A DNA stretch of 5,067 nucleotides from Chloroflexota bacterium (lineage in GTDB: Bacteria; Chloroflexota; Anaerolineae; Anaerolineales; DRMV01), in NCBI GenBank assembly GCA_013154225.1, contig JAADCW010000119.1, positions 1 through 5,067 on the forward strand, written 5' to 3'. Positions 1-4,963 of the stretch are shown here, piece after piece. The notes under the pieces are model-generated. The model made no database searches, was not told the origin of the DNA, and was given only the letters and a program-made list of their open reading frames with translations. Every line of letters begins with the position of its first letter. The stretch's first letter is position 1. The position numbers and the translations under genes were made by a program.

Positions 1-9
1 TTAGGCGCG

Positions 10-612
10 TCACGATTTAGGCAGTGCGTATCCGCGTGCCCACTGTTGTAAAAATTCTCGCGTTTGGTCAGAGATGGCCGTGGTAGGCGCGTGTTCCAAA
101 AGCATTTTGGCCAGTTTGGGGCCCTGATGCAATATCAAAGGCGACATTGTGATACGGTCGCCATCGTAAGATTTGATGATGAGCGTCTGCCAAAAAGAAG
201 AATATTTGACCTCTTTGATCTGCGACCAGGGAATGAAGCCCGATTCCCACAAGCGGGTGTAGGTGATGCCTGTTGGGCTAAGTTGCAGACGTTCTTTGGC
301 AAAAAACGCCGCGAGACCCAGCGAAAAGACGCCAGCCGCGGCAAACCCGAAGATGATCCCCCACGAGGCTGTGGGGTTCCCTTGCTTTCTGCTATATAGT
401 GCCAAGAGGGCAAAGACGAAGTAGCCGATGCCGGCCAGGGCGGTAAGCCCCAAGGCAAGGGGATTGTAGCGGATTTCATCTTGTTGGAGGTTTTGTTGTT
501 GGGAAAGTAAAGTGCTCGGCCAGCGCAGAATGCGGGGCCCTGCCCGCTTGATGATGCTAAAAAGCACTGTGAACACCAGTATTCTGAGGAACAAATCAAA
601 GACATTTGACAT
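10..612 (-). CDS. Membrane protein with C-terminal PH-like domain
   Basis: A 200-residue protein of unknown function. Hydrophobic stretches at about residues 4-21, 52-73 and 84-105 look like three membrane helices; a polar, Gln-rich loop (about 36-48) separates the first two. Residues about 107-174 resemble a bacterial PH-like (bPH/DUF304-type) domain: alternating strands, a Gly-Ile turn at 115-116, the typical I-P-W-x-x-I segment at 127-132, a V-K-Y strand at 135-137, then a strand, an Asp-Gly turn at 150-151 and a closing amphipathic helix. Such domains often sit at the membrane face and may bind lipid or protein; the ligand here is unknown. The start at 612 is chosen because a strong Shine-Dalgarno lies 5 nt upstream. 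The reading frame stays open upstream to a TTG at 732, but that extension has no ribosome site. A second in-frame stop (TAA) lies two codons past the TGA. The coding call is firm; the PH-like assignment is from pattern only. Confidence 0.85.
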   Translation of the reverse strand: MSNVFDLFLRILVFTVLFSIIKRAGPRILRWPSTLLSQQQNLQQDEIRYNPLALGLTALAGIGYFVFALLALYSRKQGNPTASWGIIFGFAAAGVFSLGLAAFFAKERLQLSPTGITYTRLWESGFIPWSQIKEVKYSSFWQTLIIKSYDGDRITMSPLILHQGPKLAKMLLEHAPTTAISDQTREFLQQWARGYALPKS

Positions 613-617
613 TGCTG

Positions 618-624
618 ACCTCCC
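618..624 (-). promoter_or_regulatory. Shine-Dalgarno that fixes the 612 start
   Basis: The minus strand reads GGGAGGT, then CAGCA, then the ATG at 612. This near-perfect anti-16S match at 5-nt spacing is why the shorter 200-residue protein is preferred over an extension to the upstream TTG at 732. Confidence 0.85.
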
Positions 625-807
625 TTGCCTGCGTTGTAGAAAAAGGCCCTGAGCGATGCCTGCGAAGCACTTGTGGAAGGGCGCCTCGCTCGACACAAAA
701 TGCTGGAGATTTATCCGAAACCCACTTAGCAACGGGTGCAGGGACTAAACGCGCGGTGCTTTTGTGCCGCGGTTGTGGGGGAAGTTGTGGTTGTTTTGGG
801 TGTTGGT

Positions 808-816
808 TTTATAGCA
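808..816 (-). promoter_or_regulatory. Candidate extended -10 promoter for the PH-like gene
   Basis: The minus strand reads TGCTATAAA, preceded by GTG. It fits an extended -10 element (TG, one base, TATAAA). No TTGACA-like -35 is seen 16-18 nt upstream. The predicted start is near position 801, about 190 nt before the ATG. It has the same form as the other promoters in this window. Confidence 0.5.
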
Positions 817-859
817 CACGGATACTTGCGCTGATGATACCCCTGGAAGTATTGCCAAC

Positions 860-868
860 AATATAGCA
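860..868 (-). promoter_or_regulatory. Second, weaker extended -10 candidate
   Basis: The minus strand reads TGCTATATT, about 50 nt upstream of the 808-816 candidate. The final TT is a good -10 ending, but no -35 is visible. The downstream end overlaps a short inverted repeat (TATTG, 4-nt spacer, CAATA; 850-863). It could be an alternative promoter or simply AT-rich spacer. Confidence 0.25.
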
Positions 869-906
869 TATTTCCCTTGTGCGCGCCACTGTTTGCCGTT
901 GCGGCG

Positions 907-940
907 TTAAAAGCGCAAAGGCACCTGAATGGTGCCTTTG
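907..940 (-). terminator. Intrinsic terminator after tRNA-Arg
   Basis: On the minus strand a perfect 10-bp stem (CAAAGGCACC with GGTGCCTTTG, 940-931 and 925-916) closes a 5-nt loop, and CGC then TTTT follows (912-909). It starts 7 nt after the tRNA 3' end, so it ends the tRNA transcript and probably also read-through from the TPR gene. The T tract is short and offset by three bases, but the stem is strong. Confidence 0.85.
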
Positions 941-947
941 AAGCCAG

Positions 948-1020
948 CGCCCCCGGCGCGACTCGAACGCGCAACCGACGGATTCGAAGTCCGGCGCTCT
1001 GTCCATTGAGCTACGGGGGC
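948..1020 (-). tRNA. tRNA-Arg (anticodon TCG)
   Basis: Reads CGA codons. The 73-nt cloverleaf can be folded by eye: acceptor stem GCCCCCG/CGGGGGC (7 bp), D arm GCTC/GAGC with an 8-nt loop, anticodon loop CTTCGAA (anticodon complement at 985-987), 5-nt variable loop, and T arm GCGCG/CGCGC with loop TTCGAGT. The discriminator is G. Known bacterial arginine identity bases are present: A20 in the D loop and C35 in the anticodon. The top pair of the anticodon stem (27-43) is C-U, a mismatch. The 3' CCA is not encoded (the next bases are CTG), so it must be added after transcription. A promoter (1032-1040) and terminator (907-940) flank it, making a self-contained unit. Confidence 0.96.
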
Positions 1021-1031
1021 AGGGCGGGCAA

Positions 1032-1040
1032 ATTATACCA
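1032..1040 (-). promoter_or_regulatory. Extended -10 promoter of tRNA-Arg
   Basis: The minus strand reads TGGTATAAT, a consensus extended -10. It lies in the 31-bp gap between the TPR stop codon and the tRNA. Predicted initiation near 1025 would give a 5' leader of only about 5 nt before the mature tRNA end. The -35 position falls at the end of the TPR gene and is GC-rich, with no TTGACA resemblance. Confidence 0.75.
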
Positions 1041-1051
1041 CGCGCTGGGGG

Positions 1052-3406
1052 TTAGCGCGAGGCGCGCAGGTCTTCCAGCACCTGCCGATACGCGTCGGCT
1101 TCGGGTGGGTTCAACGCCAAGATGGCTTCCACAGCCTGGATGGCATCTTCTACGCGGCCTTCGTCCAGGAATTTTTCGCCCGCGGTATCGTAGGCTTTGA
1201 TGGCCTCGCCTTTTTGCCCCAGGCTGGTGTAAAGTTGCCCCAGGCGCACGTACAGGTCGCCTACGTCGGGGTGCCGCTCGGTGAGTTCGGTGAGCAGGGC
1301 CAGGGCCTGGGTGATGTCACCTTCCCGGCGCAGGTAGGCGATGTAGTCGTCCAATTCGGCCATGGCCTGCGGCACGCGGGCCAGTTTGAGGTGCAAATCC
1401 ACCAATTTGGCGCGGATTTGTTCGTCTTGAGGTTCCAGGGTGCGGATTTGCTCGTACATCAGCGCGGCCTTGCGCCAATCCAGGCGTTGTTCGGCCAGGT
1501 CAGCCAATTGGCGGAGGATTTGCCGTTGCCACAGGCCGCCATTGGGAAGCCGCCGTGCCAGGCGCAGGGCGCGCTCGTAAACCTGTTCGGCTTGTTGGAG
1601 TTCGGCCAGTTGATAGTGCTGGTCGGCCACTTCCATATAGTGGGCAATGGCTTCTTCCAGCCGATTTTGGCTCACCAGCGCGTCAATCAGGCGGGCGTGG
1701 GCTTCAGTGTGATGGGGGTTGAGTTCCAGTACACGGCGGTAGAGTTCCACCGCGCGCTCCGCGTTGCCGCGAATGAGGTACGTGCGGGCTACGGTGAGGT
1801 ATTTTTCTTCCGCGGCTTCTTGCAGGCCTTGTTCGGTGAGGATGTCGGCCATCAGGATGTGCAGCGGCAGGTAAGAAGGCGCGTACATCAGCGCCAGTTG
1901 GGCTTCTTCCAGAGCCGCGCCCAGGGCACCGCGCTCCAGCCATTCGTGCACCAGCCCCAAGGCCTCGACGATGCGGCCGCTTTGGGCTTCGATGAGCATG
2001 TCGGCCAAGGGCAGCAGGCCCGCGTTTTCGTCGCTTTCCTGTGCCAGGCGTTCCCGCGCCAGCCGCACTTGTTCCCGCCAATCCGGGCGGTTGAGCATCT
2101 GCTCCACGTTTTCGGCAATCCGGTCGAGGGTTTCCTCTTCGGCATCGTGGGCTACCTGGGCGATGAGCGGTTCGTAAAGTTGCCCCAGGGCATCGGCCTG
2201 CTCAGGCGGAAGCACGCTCATATCGGCCAGGCGCAGGGCTTCGAGGTAGTGTTGCGCGGCTTCCACTTTTTTGCCCAGTTGGCGGAAGGCTCGGGCCAGC
2301 AAAAGGTGGGAAGCCATGCCGAAATTGGGATGCGAGGCCGATTTTTGCAAATAGCGGAGGGCTTCTTGGGGCTGGTCGGAAGAGACCAGCAAAAAGCCTA
2401 AATCAAAATAAGCCGCGGGATGATCCAGCCCTGCATCCACGGCACGGCTGAGTTCCTCTGCGGCTTGGGCGTAGTTGCCTTGGGTTTGTTGGTCCACAAC
2501 TTGCCCCAGCAACAGCAAGATGCGGCTGCGTTGCTGTCGGCGGGCGCGCGGGCTGGTCATGCCCTGGATGAGCAGGTCCAGGTTGCCGCCTTCGCCGCTG
2601 TCCTCGCCGCCTTCTTCGGCTTGCTCGAAAAGCACTTCGGCCAGGAAGGTGAGGGCTTGCTGTTGTGCTTGGGCGATGGGGTCCAGGGTGCTGGTGGTGG
2701 CAGGCTCCGCGGGTTGCTCTTCCGCGCTTTCTTCGGTAGCTGCGCTGGCCTCGCGGATTTTAGCCATACGGAGCGGGTTGGTGCCCCCGCGCGGGCGTTG
2801 GGGCTTGGGCAGCAAGGTGCCTTGTTTGAGGGCGACCAAGGCTTGGCGCACTTTGGGGTTGTTGGGCACCAGAGCCAACGCCCGTTGGACGGCTTTGGTG
2901 GCTTCGTCAATCTTCCCCGCACGCTGGAGCAAGGCCGCCATTGCCAGGTATTCTTCAACGGCCTTGTCAATTTGCTTGAGGCGGTCGTAAATCAGAGCCA
3001 GCCTGCCGTGCGCGACCAGGTTTTCAGGATCTAAGCGGATTGCCCGCAGGTAACTATCCACCCCGCGTTTGGTTTCGCGGCGCTTCATGAAGCGGTCGGC
3101 AGCCTGGAGCGCGGCCCGCACCGCGGCCTGAAGTTGCCCTTGCCGCTCATAAATTCGGGCCATTTGTTCCCAGGGCGCGGGTTCCTCAGGCGCGACCCGC
3201 GCGGCCTGGCCGTAAACCTTTAGCGCGTCTTCAAAGCGGTGTTGTTCAAAGAGCGCCAGCCCCAGGCTGATCAGGGCTTGGTAGTCGTTGGGTTTGACCT
3301 GCAACGCCCGCCGATAGGCTTCTGCAGCCTTATCCCATTGCAAATCCCAGGCCGCAGAGTGCCCGGCGTTCATCGCGTCACGATAGATTTTCTCCCGGTC
3401 TGCCAT
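1052..3406 (-). CDS. Large cytosolic tetratricopeptide repeat protein
   Basis: A 784-residue protein built almost entirely of TPR helix pairs; exact role unknown. TPR proteins are scaffolds that bind other proteins. No signal peptide or membrane helix is visible, so it is probably cytosolic. N-terminal block, residues about 10-195: clear repeats with the W/L-G-Y-A-P pattern, for example A-W-D-L-Q-W-D-K-A-A-E-A-Y near 19-31, ending L-x-P-N. Residues about 196-275 form a low-complexity basic then acidic Ala/Glu/Pro/Gln linker. A middle block (about 295-395) carries more repeats; 400-460 is charged helix. A C-terminal block (about 465-780) has at least six more repeats. The start is supported by AAGGAAGG 4 nt before the ATG. 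The gene is transcribed divergently from the adenosyltransferase and is followed by tRNA-Arg on the same strand. No enzymatic domain is seen. Confidence 0.93.
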   Translation of the reverse strand: MADREKIYRDAMNAGHSAAWDLQWDKAAEAYRRALQVKPNDYQALISLGLALFEQHRFEDALKVYGQAARVAPEEPAPWEQMARIYERQGQLQAAVRAALQAADRFMKRRETKRGVDSYLRAIRLDPENLVAHGRLALIYDRLKQIDKAVEEYLAMAALLQRAGKIDEATKAVQRALALVPNNPKVRQALVALKQGTLLPKPQRPRGGTNPLRMAKIREASAATEESAEEQPAEPATTSTLDPIAQAQQQALTFLAEVLFEQAEEGGEDSGEGGNLDLLIQGMTSPRARRQQRSRILLLLGQVVDQQTQGNYAQAAEELSRAVDAGLDHPAAYFDLGFLLVSSDQPQEALRYLQKSASHPNFGMASHLLLARAFRQLGKKVEAAQHYLEALRLADMSVLPPEQADALGQLYEPLIAQVAHDAEEETLDRIAENVEQMLNRPDWREQVRLARERLAQESDENAGLLPLADMLIEAQSGRIVEALGLVHEWLERGALGAALEEAQLALMYAPSYLPLHILMADILTEQGLQEAAEEKYLTVARTYLIRGNAERAVELYRRVLELNPHHTEAHARLIDALVSQNRLEEAIAHYMEVADQHYQLAELQQAEQVYERALRLARRLPNGGLWQRQILRQLADLAEQRLDWRKAALMYEQIRTLEPQDEQIRAKLVDLHLKLARVPQAMAELDDYIAYLRREGDITQALALLTELTERHPDVGDLYVRLGQLYTSLGQKGEAIKAYDTAGEKFLDEGRVEDAIQAVEAILALNPPEADAYRQVLEDLRASR

Positions 3407-3410
3407 AATG

Positions 3411-3418
3411 CCTTCCTT
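3411..3418 (-). promoter_or_regulatory. Shine-Dalgarno of the TPR gene
   Basis: The minus strand reads AAGGAAGG, then CATT, then the ATG at 3406. The match is good and the spacing slightly short at 4 nt. It supports this start over the in-frame Met at codon 12. Confidence 0.7.
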
Positions 3419-3473
3419 GACATAATAAGCGCCATAATTGCGAGTAGCGTGGTTGCAGGGTGAGGGTGTGTCT

Positions 3474-3482
3474 ATTTTAGCA
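3474..3482 (-). promoter_or_regulatory. Extended -10 promoter of the TPR gene
   Basis: The minus strand reads TGCTAAAAT. The predicted start near 3467 gives a leader of about 60 nt with a Shine-Dalgarno. No -35 consensus is present at the expected place (about 3497-3502); that place instead falls inside the inverted repeat 3493-3513. Confidence 0.55.
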
Positions 3483-3492
3483 GATTTTGTTA

Positions 3493-3513
3493 GAAAAGCG
3501 AGGGGGGCTTTTC
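3493..3513. repeat. Perfect inverted repeat, possible operator
   Basis: GAAAAGC (3493-3499), a 7-nt G-rich spacer, then GCTTTTC (3507-3513). The 21-bp dyad covers the -35 region of the TPR promoter. It is not a terminator for either strand: no T tract follows and no gene ends here. It could bind a dimeric regulator, but 7-bp arms can also arise by chance. Confidence 0.45.
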
Positions 3514-3526
3514 GTCCGGGGGTGTT

Positions 3527-3624
3527 CCCCTTTGCGCCCTCGGCATCCCCTTCGCGTTCCTGAGCTTCTCCGGGTCTTTGCGTTCCTCAATGTCTCTGCC
3601 CCCACTGCGTCTTTGAACCTCGCG
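3527..3624. repeat. Degenerate pyrimidine-rich intergenic repeat block
   Basis: About 100 bp made of loosely repeated short units on the plus strand: CCCCTTTGCG (3527), CCCCTTCGCG (3547), TCTTTGCG (3575), TCTCTGCC (3592), then CTGCG (3605), TCTTTGAA (3610) and CTCGCG (3619). Two copies are followed by TTCCT. Spacing is irregular (20-26 nt). The style recalls dispersed C/T-rich intergenic elements in many environmental bacterial genomes, with core units like TCTTTGCGTTCCT; that link is from memory, not from a search. It separates the two divergent promoters and encodes no evident protein. Confidence 0.5.
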
Positions 3625-3649
3625 AAGCCCCGTGTTTTGGGCCTGGCTG

Positions 3650-3658
3650 TGCTAAAAT
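3650..3658 (+). promoter_or_regulatory. Extended -10 promoter, likely leaderless start of the operon
   Basis: The plus strand reads TGCTAAAAT, with the hexamer at 3653-3658. Only 7 nt separate it from the ATG at 3666, so transcription should begin at or within a base or two of the start codon. No -35 consensus is visible 16-18 nt upstream. It would drive the adenosyltransferase, DUF554 and FemAB-like genes. Confidence 0.65.
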
Positions 3659-3665
3659 TCTGGGT

Positions 3666-4220
3666 ATGAGTACACAACAATTCTTTACTGCCACTGGCGA
3701 TGATGGCACCACCGGCCTGCTGGGCGAGGGGCGGGTGCCAAAAGACCATCCGCGGCTGGAAGCCATCGGCGCGATTGACGAAGCAGGGGCATTTTTGGGG
3801 TTGGCACGGGCCCATGCCAAATCCCCCAAAACAGCCGAGTTCCTGAAAACCGTACAGCACCATCTCTACCGCTTGCTGGCCGAAGTCGCGGCCACGCCCG
3901 AAAACGCGGCCAAATTCCGCACCTTGGGCGCGGAGCAGGTGGCTTGGCTGGAAGCCCGCATCGCGGAAATTGGCGAGGCTGTGCCGCCGCCCAAGGAATT
4001 TATTTTGCCCGGTGATTCCGTTGCGGGCGCGTATTTGGATGTCGCGCGCACGGTGGTGCGCCGTGCAGAGCGCCGTTTGGCTGCCCTGGTGCGGAATGGC
4101 GATGTGGAAAACCGCGATCTGCTGCGCTACCTCAACCGCCTTTCTTCCCTTTGCTATGCCCTGGAGTTGCTGGAGAACCAAGAAGCAGGCGTGACCACCA
4201 CCAAGGCGAAAGAAGGCTGA
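3666..4220 (+). CDS. pduO: PduO-type cob(I)alamin adenosyltransferase
   Basis: Transfers the adenosyl group of ATP to cob(I)alamin (or a corrinoid precursor), giving adenosylcobalamin, the cofactor of radical isomerases and class II ribonucleotide reductase. A 184-residue cytosolic helical-bundle protein, normally trimeric, of usual single-domain length. Visible motifs: the N-terminal ATP-binding T-G-D-D-G-T-T at 10-16; R-V-x-K at 23-26 and R-L-E-A at 30-33; D-E at 38-39; E-F-I-L-P-G at 111-116, whose Phe matches the residue that displaces the lower cobalamin ligand in studied members; A-R-T-V-V-R-R-A-E-R at 127-136 with the conserved arginines; Y-L-N-R-L-S at 155-160. The C-terminus (S-L-C-Y-A-L-E-L-L-E-N) departs from the common D-x-L-F ending, suggesting a divergent subfamily. 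No Shine-Dalgarno precedes the ATG, which lies 7 nt after a -10 box. It is the first gene of the operon. Confidence 0.93.
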   Translation: MSTQQFFTATGDDGTTGLLGEGRVPKDHPRLEAIGAIDEAGAFLGLARAHAKSPKTAEFLKTVQHHLYRLLAEVAATPENAAKFRTLGAEQVAWLEARIAEIGEAVPPPKEFILPGDSVAGAYLDVARTVVRRAERRLAALVRNGDVENRDLLRYLNRLSSLCYALELLENQEAGVTTTKAKEG

Positions 4221-4222
4221 TC

Positions 4223-4963
4223 ATGACAGGCACGTTCATCAACATCGCGACCATTTTGTTGGGGGGCACGTTAGGGCTGTTTTTTGGTGCGCGGTTGCCT
4301 CAGCGCGCCCGAGAAACCGTGGTAGCCGGGCTGGGGCTTTTTACCGCGGCCATTGGCCTGCAAATGTTCTTCAAAACCGACAATGCCATCATCGTGCTCC
4401 TGAGCCTGTTGGTGGGCGGCCTGCTGGGTGAGTGGTGGCGCATCGAAACCCATTTGGAGCATTTTGGCGCCTGGCTGGAAGCCCGCTTCGCGGGCGGCAG
4501 CAATGAGGACGAGAACGGCTCTCGCTTTGTCAAAGGCTTCCTTACGGCTTCACTGCTCTTTTGCGTTGGTCCCATGACCATTTTGGGCGCCATGCAGGAC
4601 GGCCTCACTGGCGATTACCGCCTGCTGGCCATCAAGGCCGTGCTCGATGGGTTTGCTTCCCTGGCCTTTGCCTCGACTTTGGGCGTGGGGGTGCTCTTTT
4701 CAGTGCTTGTGGTGCTGCTTTATCAGGGCGGCATCAGCCTGGCCGCAGCCCAACTTCAGGCCCTGCTGACCCCTGCCATGACCAACGAAATGTTTGCCGC
4801 GGGTGGGGTAATTCTGCTGGGGCTGGCCGTCAGCAGTTTGCTGGAAATCAAACCCATCCGTAGCGGGAACCTGCTTCCCGCGTTGGGCATCGCGCCGGTG
4901 CTGGTCTGGGTGGTGGATAAACTGCCCCAATGGTGGGAAGGTTTGCAGTGGCTCCTTCATTGA
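4223..4963 (+). CDS. DUF554 (YqgA/YdfK-like) integral membrane protein
   Basis: A 246-residue polytopic membrane protein whose function is not established. Hydrophobic segments lie at about 4-22, 32-50, 54-70, 104-124, 138-167, 189-208 and 216-233. Family hallmarks are all seen: N-terminal G-T-x-x-N with a Gly-rich first helix; G-G-L-L-G-E at 65-70 followed by a W-R-I-E amphipathic stretch; F-V-K-G-F then L-L-F-C-V-G-P-M at 111-118; G-A-M-Q-D-G-L-T-G-D at 122-131; K-A-V-L-D-G-F at 138-144; Y-Q-G at 167-169; and N-L-L-P-A-L at 216-221. The length is near normal for the family. A hydrophilic, Asp/Glu-rich loop (about 90-100) breaks the bundle. The ATG at 4223 is chosen over upstream in-frame starts because GAAGG lies 6 nt before it. 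It begins 2 nt after the adenosyltransferase stop and overlaps the next gene by 16 nt, so the genes are probably translationally coupled. Confidence 0.92.
   Translation: MTGTFINIATILLGGTLGLFFGARLPQRARETVVAGLGLFTAAIGLQMFFKTDNAIIVLLSLLVGGLLGEWWRIETHLEHFGAWLEARFAGGSNEDENGSRFVKGFLTASLLFCVGPMTILGAMQDGLTGDYRLLAIKAVLDGFASLAFASTLGVGVLFSVLVVLLYQGGISLAAAQLQALLTPAMTNEMFAAGGVILLGLAVSSLLEIKPIRSGNLLPALGIAPVLVWVVDKLPQWWEGLQWLLH
4935..4941 (+). promoter_or_regulatory. Shine-Dalgarno supporting a GTG start
   Basis: GGGAAGG ends 6 nt before the GTG at 4948, inside the 3' end of the DUF554 gene. This is the main reason for choosing that GTG over another in-frame GTG at 4984. Confidence 0.6.

Larger units (their letters stand above)
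613..906 (-). other. Long gene-free leader upstream of the PH-like gene
   Basis: About 295 bp with no credible gene on either strand; the open frames here lack ribosome sites and recognisable protein. Read on the minus strand, it holds two possible extended -10 boxes (860-868 and 808-816). A stretch with no G follows (814 to 771), then a small hairpin (752-771, arms CGCGG/CCGCG), then two crossing inverted pairs (GAGCGA/TCGCTC and GCCCT/AGGGC) ending in five Ts (644-640), then the Shine-Dalgarno. If transcription starts near 801, the mRNA has a 5' leader of about 190 nt. No known riboswitch class was recognised. Confidence 0.5.

Noticed and set aside
613..732. 40-residue N-terminal extension of the PH-like protein from a TTG at 732
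   Set aside because: No Shine-Dalgarno precedes the TTG, whereas a near-perfect one precedes the ATG at 612. The extension is not a signal peptide.
948..1020. tRNA as an integration site for a mobile element
   Set aside because: No integrase, no duplicated tRNA 3' end and no foreign-looking DNA is present on either side within the window.
606..1200. Plus-strand open frames at 606-866 and 877-1200
   Set aside because: They cross the PH-like gene's leader, the antisense of the tRNA and the TPR 3' end. No ribosome site and no protein similarity are recognisable.
1214..2401. 395-codon open frame on the plus strand
   Set aside because: It lies wholly antisense to the TPR gene. The translation has no recognisable family, and no ribosome site or promoter was seen. 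Long antisense frames are expected opposite GC-rich genes with biased codon use.
2420..3034. 204-codon open frame on the plus strand
   Set aside because: Also antisense to the TPR gene, with Leu/Gly/Gln-rich sequence that mirrors the sense codons and shows no family signature.
3518..3533. GGGG/CCCC hairpin followed by TTT as a plus-strand terminator
   Set aside because: The stem is only 4-5 bp, the T run is three bases, and no plus-strand gene lies upstream to terminate.
3407..3665. Cobalamin riboswitch upstream of the adenosyltransferase
   Set aside because: No B12-box-like sequence or suitable structure was recognised, and the likely transcription start at the ATG leaves no leader to hold one.
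3477..4181. 234-codon open frame on the minus strand
   Set aside because: Antisense to the adenosyltransferase and running through the repeat block and the intergenic promoter region; the sense strand carries a clear enzyme family.
1052..4963. A new defence or secretion system
   Set aside because: There is no nuclease, toxin, ATPase, protease or secretion component. The genes are a scaffold protein, a tRNA, a cofactor enzyme and envelope-related proteins.
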